Origin: Agaricus subrufescens
Lineage: Eukaryota > Basidiomycota > Agaricomycetes > Agaricales > Agaricaceae
Assembly (NCBI GenBank): GCA_029945375.1
Contig: CM057068.1
Coordinates: 1,350,233-1,414,232, forward strand
Length of the DNA stretch: 64,000 bases
Reading direction: 5' to 3'
The first letter of the stretch is position 1, and each line of letters begins with the position of its first letter. The notes beneath the pieces are model-generated. The model saw nothing but the letters and a program-made list of their open reading frames with translations. It did no database searches and was not told where the DNA came from. A program made the translations under genes and the position numbers. Positions 11,541 through 21,422 of the stretch are shown here, piece after piece.

Positions 11541-12186
11541 CGAGAATGTTAGGCTCCGGTGCAGAGGGGTGTGTGTTCCCTGTAGAAAACTGGAGTAGGA
11601 CAAGCCTGAGCTCGATCTGAGAACCAGGCAGGTTAACCCTTTGGTAGACAGCCATCAGGAAAGTAGCCTCATTGGAACCTTTCTTCACTCACCTTTCCAA
11701 GCAGACAATAAGATTATGTTCGTTGATGCAATACCCTGTGTGTACCAAGTCCTTGACTGGAATAGAGCATAAAGAGCCTGATTCAATCCCTCATATTGGT
11801 GAAATTTTGAAGGCTTTTTGAATCATTGACGTGCCAACATTGATGTGCCTGTGCAATATATAATGGTGGGACTGCAATTCAAGATTAAACGGCACTTCAT
11901 CATGTGCCATCAGAGGCTCGATGATTCTCTTCGATGTGGGCGTTAGTGAGCTCCATACTGTTTCTTTTTCTCTTAGCATTCGTAGATGCTCTGGAATTGA
12001 CAAATGACATTTTGGGTTATCAATAACATGAGCAATTTTGCACTCGAGGGCATACTGCAGAACAAGGGACATTTGGTATAGGCCATGGAAGAAATGATTG
12101 AGTGATTGGACAACATAAGCATCGGGAGCATCCAGGTATAGTAGAATGCTAATGATAATTTCGGTTGGAAGTTGGAGGAGATTCAT

Positions 12187-12978
12187 TGATATTAAAGGTT
12201 ACTCCGGTATATTGAGGATCCTCTATCTTATTCCTTATTCTATTTTTGACTTTCCTTATTCTACCACATTCCACCATTTATATCTTCATTCCGTCCTGCC
12301 CCTTTGACTATACAGTTCTTTTGCTATTACTATACAGTTTACAGTCTGCTGTTTCTATGCCAAGGACTTATAGCTACAGCCACCGTTTGTATACCTCAGC
12401 GGTCAGCATCATCTTTGTTGATGCTGAGGTGAGTTATCTCCATGTACATTTGATTATACCTAGTCCTGACTTGTAGCTAGATTTATACTTTCTTTAGGTG
12501 AATATATAGCAGTCAGCATCATCTTTGTTGATGCTGAGATTTATACTTTCTTTAATTGATATTGTAAATCAGATGAGTGAAGCCGTGCCATGTGGTAAGA
12601 CAAGGAGCAAATGATGTATGAGAGTGGAAGCAATGTCAGTGTGAAAACAGTTGGAAGCACGCTGGAAAGTGATAAGGTTCGCAGACTGATCTCACTAATC
12701 TGATAGCCTAAACTTGATTCGGAGTGTAATCCCCTCCCAACTCATGAATCCAATGTATGGTCGAAATTAACAGCTCATGCACCTATCGCTCTTAGGTTCA
12801 TCTGAATTTATATGAAAATCATTGATACCCAGACCTCAGCTATACACCGGTTGATAGAATGGATGATGAAAGTAGTCTGATGAGGTGGGATGCCCATGAC
12901 AGTTTGCCAGATTGGGGAACAATAACTTCACAAATATCTTTAAGGGTGCAATGCCAAGTGCTTGTTTCCATAATACAA
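12187..12978. other. Intergenic region between F-box copies 2 and 3
   Basis: Upstream flank of F-box copy 2 and 3' flank of copy 3. It contains the duplicated hairpin at 12403-12537. No gene recognised. Confidence 0.5.
12403..12537. repeat. Duplicated hairpin sequence
   Basis: A perfect 9-bp stem (TCAGCATCA / TGATGCTGA) with a 7-nt loop occurs at 12403-12427 and again at 12513-12537, including identical loop bases. Each is followed, at different distances, by AGATTTATACTTTCTTTA. This looks like a local duplication of a small structured sequence. Confidence 0.7.
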
Positions 12979-13597
12979 CTAGTGACCAAAATAAAACACA
13001 TTGAGGGTGTTACTATCTGTCTTCAAGATGTCAGCATAAGACATCATCAATCGTAACAAAATTTACCTCTATGTTTACAGCCACACCATCTGCAATATTT
13101 GTAGCAAAAAAATCGTCGGAAGACACAATATTTTCAACATAAGGCAATTCAGTGTTGACGGGATAACCGCGATCCCAAGGCCTATGAGGATCAGGTTTGT
13201 GGGCTTCTGCAGAACAGTGGATGTGATATGGATTGTAATCACAGACAGCCATGCCAGACAGAAAGGTCTGTAGAGAACGCTGTCCATATGTTGCGTCGAC
13301 TCTTTCCATAAGTGCGGTAACAGGGGGTCCCCAAGAATCCCACTCGAGGATTGGAGTTTCGTTGACTACTGTCCAGTCTTCCGAGGGAGGAAGGAGTTTC
13401 ATGATTGAGTGCCTGTGAACAAGCAGCGAGGTGGGGCCAGGGAGCACAATTTGAATGAGAGCAGTGTCTGGTCGATCCATGAAAGGGACAGATGACGATA
13501 TGTGTTTGGGAAACTGACCATTGCCCATTGGATTTGGTAGGCTTTGACTTCGTTTCCAACTAGATAGGGGCCATATTTGTGGGGGAAGTTTTAGGCA

Positions 13598-13602
13598 TTG
13601 GA
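13598..13602. repeat. Target site duplication TTGGA (left)
   Basis: TTGGA directly precedes the 5' LTR and is repeated at 20452-20456 after the 3' LTR. Five bp is the usual duplication for Ty3/gypsy integrases. Confidence 0.92.
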
Positions 13603-13896
13603 TGTTACGATCTATTCTTGTTACTGTCCCCTGACCCAGGACCATATGCTGCCACTTCCTTATCTGTGTACTTGTCTCCCATGTTTACTCAGCACCATTC
13701 TCATTGTTAGTCAGACACCTCGGGTATACTTACTCAGCCCAACTTCTACTTCTATTATTAGGTAGTCGACTCCTCTATAAGTAGCGTAGTTATACTCTGT
13801 ATTTCCTTACGCTTTACCAACTCACTATATTCCCTTATTGCTCTCAAGTCTTTGCCTTAAGTTGCAACCTGAGCTAATTGCTATAAGGTCGTAACA
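13603..13896 (+). repeat. 5' LTR of chromovirus
   Basis: 294 bp with TGTTAC...GTAACA ends. Contains a possible TATA element (TATAAG, 13776-13781). It matches the 3' LTR at 287 of 294 positions by eye. Confidence 0.95.
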
Positions 13897-13914
13897 TTTG
13901 GTAAAGTGTCGTAA
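13897..13914 (+). other. Candidate tRNA primer-binding site region
   Basis: The first bases after the 5' LTR read TTTGGTAAAGTGTCGTAA; a TGG at 13899 fits the CCA end of a tRNA primer. I could not match it to a particular tRNA. Confidence 0.3.
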
Positions 13915-13974
13915 AGCTCACCTTGCAGAAAGACCTCTAGTCATTGAGGCAGGAAACCACGACAGGCTCAGTAT

Positions 13975-15105
13975 ATGAGCACAGACGACACAGAACTATT
14001 TGGAATCGATTTTGAAACAGTATTCTTCGAAGGACACCAAAACAGAAACAGATTTGAAGCCCTCAGACACGAGGAAGACCAGGAAACAGAACCCCCGTCT
14101 GAAAACGACGAACAGGAACCAGAAGAACCAGACCCAGAACAAATACCAAAGAACACACCACTCAACAAAGACCTAAACCGACTTGCAAGAGAACTCGAAG
14201 AACTTGAACTGAAAGAAATGGCAAGCAACAACACCGAAACCAAGTCCACCAATGCGATCAATCACAAGGATGTCATGGAACCAGGATTTTTCCATGGAGA
14301 AAGGAACAAATTTAATGACTGGTGGAGAGGAATGGAAATCTTCCTCAGATTTAGCAAGTACAACAATGCAGATTCAAAGATACTCCTTGTCACCAACCAC
14401 TTGAGAGGAGAAATCCCAGGATGGTTCGCCAAACAATGGGAGGATAAGATTATCAAAGGCAATGACACCGTGGACTGGAAAGTCTTTGCCGAAGAAATCG
14501 TGGAAGCTTTCTCACCCGGAAACGAACAGCAGATCGCTAAAGACAAGATCAAATCTTTCAAACAAGGAAATCTTCACACCAACGACTTCCTTGTCAAATT
14601 CACTGCACTTGTCCATCAATCTAGATCTAGCAAAGACCATGCACTCTACCTCCTGAAGCAACACACCAGATCAGATGTCATTCACACTATTCTGGGATAT
14701 CCCCCAACAGCCATCCCCACCACTCTCAAAGGATTGCTCGCTGCCATAGGATCCGTAGAGAAAGGATGGGAAGATACTGAGAGACAAAGAAATGACCATT
14801 GCACCGCTACTGGAGTTACTTATGGAGGATACGGACAACCTATGGAGATTGGAGCAAGAAAACTAGAATGGTCCACCAACGGAAAACCCAAATGCCTTAA
14901 ATGCGGCAAATTTGGTCACATCAAGAAGGAATGCCAAAATGGAGGATACAAATCCAACATCGAATGCTATAATTGTGGCAAACCGGGCCACATCGCCAAA
15001 GTCTGCCGAAGTCCCAAGAAACAAACCAAGATTTGTGCCATCACTACCAGAGAAGAAGGAACTGCCAAAGAATCTCAACAGGATTTTCCCAAAGGTTCAG
15101 AGTAG
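13975..15105 (+). CDS. Chromovirus Gag
   Basis: Structural protein of the retrotransposon particle, 376 aa, the only fully open frame of the element. After an acidic N-terminus there is a retrotransposon gag (capsid) region from about residue 95 ('FHGERNKFNDWWRGMEIFL'). Two CCHC zinc knuckles near the C-terminus ('CLKCGKFGHIKKEC' and 'CYNCGKPGHIAKVC') bind RNA. It ends at TAG 15103-15105. The pol frame lies in the -1 frame and overlaps the gag 3' end, so pol was probably expressed by a -1 shift. A slippery site was not identified. Confidence 0.92.
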   Translation: MSTDDTELFGIDFETVFFEGHQNRNRFEALRHEEDQETEPPSENDEQEPEEPDPEQIPKNTPLNKDLNRLARELEELELKEMASNNTETKSTNAINHKDVMEPGFFHGERNKFNDWWRGMEIFLRFSKYNNADSKILLVTNHLRGEIPGWFAKQWEDKIIKGNDTVDWKVFAEEIVEAFSPGNEQQIAKDKIKSFKQGNLHTNDFLVKFTALVHQSRSSKDHALYLLKQHTRSDVIHTILGYPPTAIPTTLKGLLAAIGSVEKGWEDTERQRNDHCTATGVTYGGYGQPMEIGARKLEWSTNGKPKCLKCGKFGHIKKECQNGGYKSNIECYNCGKPGHIAKVCRSPKKQTKICAITTREEGTAKESQQDFPKGSE

Positions 15106-18100
15106 GCACGAACTCACAAACCCATGTATCTAGCCGTATGAGAAATCAATATGTTTGCCCTCAGAAATGACTAGGAGTGCAGGAATTAATACTCAAACCC
15201 GAGATCACCAAACCTGATGGAGAAACATTCCAAGCCAAAACAATGCTCGACTCTGGATGCACCCACACTTGCATCAACAAATGAACCATTTATAAACAGA
15301 AGATCCCCACCCATAAACTCAATCACCCCATTCTGGCAACAAATGCTGACGGAACCCCAAGTGGAAAAGAACCTATTACCAAATTTGTCAACCTGGATTT
15401 AAACATAGAAGGACACCAAGAAACCATCGATGCAGTAGTAGCCGAACTGGACTCGGCGGACATCTTTATCAGACACAATTGGTTAATCAAACATAACCCG
15501 GAAATCGACTGGAACCAAGGAACTGTAACCTTCTCTAGATGCCCACCTGAATGCTCAGTCAAACACACCAACTTCTCACTACCAGAACACTTATGGCGCC
15601 TCTAAACCAAATGGGAAGACTTTGAAGAAGAAAAGGAACCTGACCCCACTAACCCCCTTGGCCTACCGGACTACATGCGACCCTACACCCACCTTTTCAA
15701 CAAAAAGAACTTCAACAAACTACCAAAACGGACTCAATGGGACCACAAAGTCAACCTACTACCTGACACCCCTAACAAAATCAACGCAAAAGTCTACGAG
15801 ATGACCCCGAAAGAAGAAATCGAACTCAACAAATTCCTGGATGAGAACCTCGCTACCAAACGCATCCAACCCTCCAAAAGCCCCTATGCTGCCCCTTGCT
15901 TTTTTGTACCCAAGAAAGATGGATTGCTAAGGCTATGCCAGGATTACCGCAAACTCAACATGGTTACCATTAAGGACAAAACCCCCTTACCACTAATCAG
16001 TGAAGTCATCAGAAAACTGAAACACGCCAAATATTTCAACAAACTCGACATCATTTTGGGTTACAACAATGTACGAATCAAAGAGGAAGACAAATGGAAA
16101 GGTGCCATCCTCACTAATCGCGGACTCTTCAAATGAATGGTAATATTCTTCGGAATGTGCAACTCGCTGGCCACTTTCTCTCACTGGATGACCACCATCT
16201 TCTGAGAAATAATCCAAGACAGTTCACTAGTCAACTACATTGACAATTTCGCCATCCCCGCCGACTCCCTGATGGAACTGGAGGAACGAACCCTGCGTTT
16301 CCTAAGAATAGCAGACAAAAACAACCTGTGTTTCAAACAAACTAAATGCGAGTTCAACGCAACCCAAATGTCGATGCTCGGAACAGTCATCAGCAACGGC
16401 CAAGCAAGCATGGAAACCGAGAAGGTTGAATCAGTTCGAAACTGGAAAACGCCGACCTGTGTAAAGGACATTGAACGGTTTATCGGTTTCACAAACTTCT
16501 ACTGACGGTTCATTCAGGACTTTAGCACTCTCGCTGCACCGCTCAATGCCTTGAAGGGAGGTAAGATGCCAAAACCCTGGAAATGGACTGCCAAAGAACA
16601 AAACACCTTTGAAGCCATCAAAACCGCCATCACCAACAAACCCGTCCTAGCCCTACCGGATAATGAAGGGAAATTCAGACTCGAGACCAACACATCTAAC
16701 GTAGGAATTGGAGCAGTCCTATCCCAAGAACAAGAAGGAAAATGGCACCCAGTCACCTTCATGTCCAAGGCCCTCACCGACGCAGAGAAGAACTACGAAA
16801 TCTATGACAAAGAACTCCTCACCATAGTCAAAGCAATCAAGAACTGGAGACACTACCTACTAGACGCCAAACACCAATTCAAAATTTGGACTGATCACGA
16901 AAATCTCAAATACTTCTGCGAACCACAAAAACTGAATGCCTGCCAAGCCTGATGGTACCTCATGCTCCAAGAATACAACTATCTACTCCAACACATCCCT
17001 GGCAAAACAAATGTCAAAGCCGATATCCTATCCAGACTCTTCTGACATGAAACCCCTGAAGAAGAAACCCAAATCGAGATGTTCAAAGACTGCATAATCC
17101 TACGAACTCTATCCAAAATCCCCACTGCACTGGAAACCACCATGCTCCTAAATCGAAATTTCTCCATCTCCGCGGACCCTGACATTCTGAAACAAATCAG
17201 CTACTCCACCCATCAAGAACACCATGTCACGCAGGAAAGAAACAAAAGACCCGACCAATTCTGGGAAGAAAACGGCATCACCTACCGAAACAGAAAAATC
17301 TACGTACCAGATGAACCCAAACTTCGAGAATCCATACTTTTGGACCACCACAATCCACCCGATATCGGACACCTGGGATCTTACCGCATGCTCGAACTGG
17401 TAAAATGAACCTTCTGGTGGCCCACGATCAAGACAGATGTCAAAAGATTTGTGAAAGGATGTTCCAAATGCCAGAAAAACAAGATTAACTGACAACTGGG
17501 TCACACACCCCTCAAACCACTACCCATCCCCAAAGCACCGTGGCAAGAAATATCCATAGACTTGATAGGACCCTTACCCAAGTCCGAGGACCATGATGCC
17601 ATACTCGTAATAGTCGACCAATTCTCTAAGATGATCCACCTCATCCCCACCAAAACCTCTCTCACGTCAAGACAACTGGCCGAAATCTACAAGAAAGACA
17701 TCTGGCACATACATGGAATACCCAAGCGTATCATTAGCGACAGAGGACCTCAGTTTGCCTCCAAATTCATGAAAGAACTATGCTCTGCCCTAGGAATTGA
17801 AAGGAACCTGTCCACTGCATACCACCCTCAAACTGATGGTCAAACTGAAAGGATTAACCAAGAAGTAGAATCTTACCTGCGAAACTTCGTCAATTACAAA
17901 CAAAATGACTGGGCAAAATGGCTTCCCACTGCGGAATTCCAATACAGCGACAAAACCCATGCTGCAACTAAACAAACCCCATTCTTCCTCACATATGGCA
18001 TCCACCCGTGGAAAGGAAATCTAACCGTTAACTTGGACAATCCCCTAGCCAATGAATTCACCGCAGAACTAGAAAAAACCTGAAACGAAGCACGAGCAGC

Positions 18101-18593
18101 ACTGGAAGAATACAACTCCACCATGTCGAAATGTGGGAATCTGAAATGGCAAAAGAACCCCTTATCCAAAGGAGACTTCGTCTTCCTAGAAGCAACAAAT
18201 GTACAATCAAACCACCCTTCGGGAAAATTCGACAACAAGCGATACAGACCTTTCGAAATTCTAGAACCCATTGGAGAAACTTTGTTCCGTCTAAAATTAC
18301 CTGAAACTTGGGCTATACACGACGTCTTCCACTCATCGCTTCTCACCAAATTCAACGAACCCGAGTTCAACTGTCAAAAAACTCCACCTCCACCCCCTCC
18401 AGATATTATTAACAACGAAGAAGAATACGAAGTAGAGGAAATCCGTGGACATAGGAAGAAAGGCCGAGGAACCCAATACCTGGTACACTGGAAAGGATAC
18501 GACAACTCTGAGGATACATGGCAATCGGCAACCGACCTTGAGAACGCACAAGACCTTCTGTCCAAATATAGGAAACACAACAACCTCTTGTGA
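15102..18593 (+). pseudogene. Chromovirus Pol (PR-RT-RNaseH-IN-chromodomain), inactivated
   Basis: One continuous frame of about 3.5 kb without indels. Protease has the active-site 'LDSGCTHT' (15246 on). Reverse transcriptase has 'KDGLLRLCQDYRKLN', but the catalytic YIDD is YIDN (Asp to Asn at 16245, preceded by C). In RNase H the first catalytic Asp is also Asn (16689). Integrase keeps the H-H-C-C finger and D-D-E residues ('DRGPQF', 'NQEVESYLRNF'). The chromodomain ('YLVHWKGYDNSEDTW') is at the C-terminus. Premature stops: TGA at 15168, 15282, 16134, 16203, 16503, 16950, 17043, 17406, 17490 and 18081; TAA at 15603. Several TGA codons occupy positions where Ty3/gypsy relatives usually have Arg, consistent with CGA to TGA. 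True end: TGA 18591-18593. Confidence 0.93.
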
Positions 18594-18657
18594 TATAAAA
18601 GGAAAACCACCACACACCTACCGGTATAGCATTGTCTATTGGTTCGAAGAAGACATC

Positions 18658-19062
18658 ATGAGCACCCAGAAGTCCACTGAAACCCTCACCATCCCCGAAC
18701 AAGAGGCCTACCACAACCTCATCATCGACTCTTTCTGGAGCTCTGCCAAGCAAGAGCTCATCAAAATCTATGGCGCAGTAATGGACGTGGACAACCGATA
18801 CACCCACACCTACGTCCCACTCATCTACGACTGACCAAAAGGGGTAAACACCCCAAACAAAGAAGAAAAGGAGCACATGGTGAAAGTCATGAGGAAGGAG
18901 AGACAGTTGATCAAAAAGATCATGAAAAAGTTGCAGTTAATGGAGGAAGAACTGAAAGATCTCACTGAGGAGATAAACCCAAACGCCCATGGATGGGCCA
19001 CAAATGGAACATGGGGGGACAGATGGGAAGCACCAGCCAAGGAAAACAACCAGCAACAGTAG
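18658..19062 (+). pseudogene. Extra chromovirus ORF 3, unknown function
   Basis: Begins with ATG 65 nt after the pol stop and ends at TAG 19060-19062; 134 codons with one in-frame TGA at 18832. The N-terminal half ('EQEAYHNLIIDSFWSSAKQE') is helical in character. The second half is a highly charged probable coiled coil ('RKERQLIKKIMKKLQLMEEE'), followed by a Trp/Asn/Gln-rich tail. There is no signal peptide or membrane segment, so it does not look like an envelope gene. Ty3/gypsy chromoviruses normally end with the integrase and chromodomain. I do not recognise the family. It is in the sense orientation and uses the same AC-rich codon style as gag and pol. Confidence 0.65.
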
Positions 19063-19187
19063 GAGTTGCCTAATAGGGAGGAAGAAGTAATATAAAAATC
19101 AATCTGTTTTTCGCTTTCCTTCACTCAATCTTGCCCAACATTGCGCTAACTACTCAGTACGCTCCCCTGCTTGAACTCCTAGCCAAC

Positions 19188-20117
19188 ATGAACCCCAACA
19201 CCAACCCGACTATGCGCACCATTGCCATCCCCGTCGATGAAGCCATTCATATCAACTATATCCAACGACGATACTCCACCCTCGCCCGATGCCACTACCT
19301 TCTCAGAATCTTGCACACCATGGCTCAACTCTGAGAAATCGGAGCTTCCATTATCCAGATAAATAACAACGCCCAGAACATCGCTGGAGGAGTAATCGCC
19401 CCCATTAGGCTCTGTGGAGGAGATGAAGGAGTCGTAGGAGACCATTTCAACAAACTCCTTGCCGAAATCGCCAAGATAACCGCCACCCATATTGAATACA
19501 ATGCCCATTCCATTGCCTGTCACTCAGTCAGAATGCTCGACGTCCTAGACTGAATTGGATCTGCCGAAGAACTTGCTGCTGCAGATGCAATCTGCAAACC
19601 CTATCGTTTGGAACCCGAAACTTGACCCAACACCCTGCCCACCAAAATCATACCGACCCCTATCCCCGACCCGACCCCCCTACCCATTCCGAAACAAGAA
19701 GATAACGACATGGATGAGGATTCTGACAAGGAAAACTGACCCCAGGGATTGGACAAACTCTCCAATCTCCACTCGCCTGAATTGGCTGAAGAAGCCAACT
19801 GCCTTTTCCATTACCTGAACTTCATCCCCAACACTACCATGCCCACTGAATTCCAGGCCCCAACCACCTATTCCTTTGCCCATAACAATGAACGATACAA
19901 GAGTGCCCAAGAAAGAACTTCGTACTGGAACATCATCCTCACAGTCCTACTCAACAAGAAAGGAAAGAATGAAACCTTCAAGGGACTGCCCACACGCATT
20001 ATCACCGGAGGACAAGACAACGCCCCGCACTTCATCGGTTTCAATGAGCAAACCAACCGATGGATGATGGCCGACACCAAGAGGAAACTCCTGAACAACC
20101 TCTTTGCACACATCTAA
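19188..20117 (+). pseudogene. Extra chromovirus ORF 4, unknown function
   Basis: Single frame of about 310 codons from ATG 19188 to TAA 20115-20117, interrupted only by TGA codons at 19332, 19551, 19623 and 19737 and with no frameshift. Three parts are visible. The first is an N-terminal helical region ('YIQRRYSTLARCHYLLRIL', then 'GDHFNKLLAEIAKITATHI'). The second is a Pro-rich then acidic linker ('TPIPDPTPLPIPK', 'DMDEDSDKEN'). The third is a C-terminal domain with 'ERTSYWNIILTVLLNKKG' and 'FNEQTNRWMMADTKRKLL'. No membrane helix, zinc finger or protease motif. Absence of frameshifts suggests it was under selection before the element was silenced. Possibly a Gag-like or host-interaction protein, but that is a guess. 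Confidence 0.65.
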
Positions 20118-20144
20118 CTCAGCTTCGATCGGAATCTGAAGCCT

Positions 20145-20157
20145 GAACAGAGGGTGA
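20145..20157 (+). other. Candidate polypurine tract
   Basis: GAACAGAGGGTGA immediately precedes the TGTTAT start of the 3' LTR, the position expected for plus-strand priming. The tract is short and imperfect. Confidence 0.4.
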
Positions 20158-20451
20158 TGTTATGATCTATTCTTGTTACTGTCCCCTGACCCAGGACCAT
20201 ATGCTGCCACTTCCTTATCTGTGTACTTGTCTCCCATGTTTACTCAGCACTGTTCTCATTGTTAGTCAGACACCTCGGGTATACTTACTCAGCCCAACTT
20301 CTACTTCTATTATTAGGTAGTCGACTCCTCTATAAGTAGCGTAGTTATACTCTGTATTTCCTTATGCTTTACCAACTCGCTATATTCCCTTATCGCTCTC
20401 AAGTCTTTGCCTTAAGTTGCAACCTGAGCTAATTGCTATAAGGTCATAACA
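20158..20451 (+). repeat. 3' LTR of chromovirus
   Basis: 294 bp with TGTTAT...ATAACA ends. All seven differences from the 5' LTR are transitions falling on CpG/TpG/CpA alternatives. Confidence 0.95.
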
Positions 20452-20456
20452 TTGGA
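20452..20456. repeat. Target site duplication TTGGA (right)
   Basis: Matches 13598-13602; after it the F-box coding sequence resumes on the minus strand. Confidence 0.92.
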
Positions 20457-21422
20457 TTTCCTTAACTGGTTCACCAGAAGAGGAAGATGGGATATAAAAT
20501 ATAGACAATGAGCATGAACTGTTGTCGGGAATGATTACTAGGTTGTGGTTAAGCACAATAATATCGATGCATGTCACTGGAAGGCGACCCTTAATCAAAG
20601 CTCGGTCAGATGATTGACACGTAGACTAGACCAGATCACACACACATTTGGCTTGCCCCGTTTTCCAATTGTAAACATACATCCAGGCAGGATCCTCATC
20701 TTGGAGACTGACAGTAAGGACAAGATTTTCTCCAAATATCTCTAAATTACTGTAAAAAATTCCTGGTGGTATGTTGGGACAAACAAGAATGCTTGGCACT
20801 AGCGCCAGGGGATGTTTTTTTTTGGTAGAATGTTGGAGCAGGACAATTCGGAGTTCGATGTGTGACTCAGGCATGTGAACCTGCCTACAGGCGATCCTCA
20901 GGAAAGACATATTATGAGTATCGTAGTTACTCACCTTGTCAAGCAAGTGACAAGATCATGTTCATCAATGCAGTAGCCTACGCATGATATGTCCTCAACC
21001 TCAATCAACTGGAAAGAGTCTTCAGTGACCTCCTGGATTGGCAAAATTTGAAATGATTTTTGAAGCATCAACTTTTCAAAGTAGAAATGCCTGTATACTG
21101 CACAATGGTGCAGCTGCAGCTCAAAAAATACAGGTTTCCCAATGGATGGAAGTTCAACTGTCTTCTTCAATGTGGGCCACAATGCGTTCCATGCTGATTC
21201 TCTGTCTCTAAGCATTTGCAGCCACTCTGGAATGGATAAATGACAATTTGGATTGTCATGAACACCAGCAATGCCACATTCGAGCACATACTGCAGATCA
21301 ACAGATTTTTGGTATAAATTGTAGAAAAAGCGACTGAGTACTTGGACAGCATAAGCATCTGGAACGTCCAGGCATAACAGAATCCGAATAATGAGTTCAG
21401 TGGGAAGTTGGAGCAGGTTCAT

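Larger units (their letters stand above)
10348..12186 (-). pseudogene. F-box-like protein, copy 2 (decayed)
   Basis: Paralogue of the gene at 8017-9633, recognisable from 'MNLLQLPTEIIISILLYLD' at 12186 to a terminal 'VLYYGH' stop at 10348. It is broken in several ways. An in-frame TGA follows 'AFKISPI', exactly where copy 1 has an Arg codon, consistent with CGA to TGA. A 67-bp tandem duplication (11407-11540) shifts the frame. A foldback element of about 121 bp sits at the intron 2 position. The C-terminal half (10586-10861 and flanks) is still alignable ('WGPPVTAMK', 'TYGQRSVH') but shows small lesions upstream. The last intron has a GC donor (GCAAGT). Probably not functional; a truncated 131-aa F-box product from 11791-12186 is possible. 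Confidence 0.85.
13603..20451 (+). mobile_element. Ty3/gypsy chromovirus, full-length but inactivated (6,849 bp)
   Basis: Complete LTR retrotransposon. It has 294-bp LTRs (13603-13896 and 20158-20451), gag, a pol with protease, reverse transcriptase, RNase H, integrase and chromodomain in that order, two extra ORFs, and flanking TTGGA duplications. The domain order and C-terminal chromodomain place it in the chromovirus branch of Ty3/gypsy. Gag is open, but pol and the downstream ORFs carry 16 premature stops, of which 15 are TGA and one TAA, with no frameshift. The reverse transcriptase and RNase H active sites have lost Asp residues. The LTRs differ at 7 positions, about 2.4 percent. The element is therefore fairly young and decayed by base substitution. 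Confidence 0.95.
12979..21422 (-). pseudogene. F-box-like protein, copy 3, interrupted by a chromovirus
   Basis: The N-terminal part is at 20452-21422 ('MNLLQLPTELIIRILLCLD' with ATG at 21422) and the C-terminal part at 12979-13602 ('WGPPVTALMERV', 'TYGQRSLQ', ending 'VFYFGH' then TAG at 12979). The break lies in the exon equivalent to exon 3 of copy 1. Removing the element and one copy of the 5-bp TTGGA duplication makes the reading frame continuous across the joint ('EPVKEIQ' to 'CLKLPP'). The parts themselves show few lesions, so the gene was probably intact when the element inserted. Intron 1 retains a GTGAGT donor. As it stands it cannot give a full-length product. Confidence 0.9.

Noticed and set aside
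15102..20117. TGA used as a sense codon in the chromovirus
   Set aside because: Normal TGG Trp codons are abundant, several TGA codons replace conserved Arg rather than Trp, and RT and RNase H catalytic residues are also lost. Mutational decay explains all of this.
18658..20117. The extra chromovirus ORFs as an envelope gene
   Set aside because: No signal peptide, transmembrane helix or fusion-type hydrophobic segment in either ORF.
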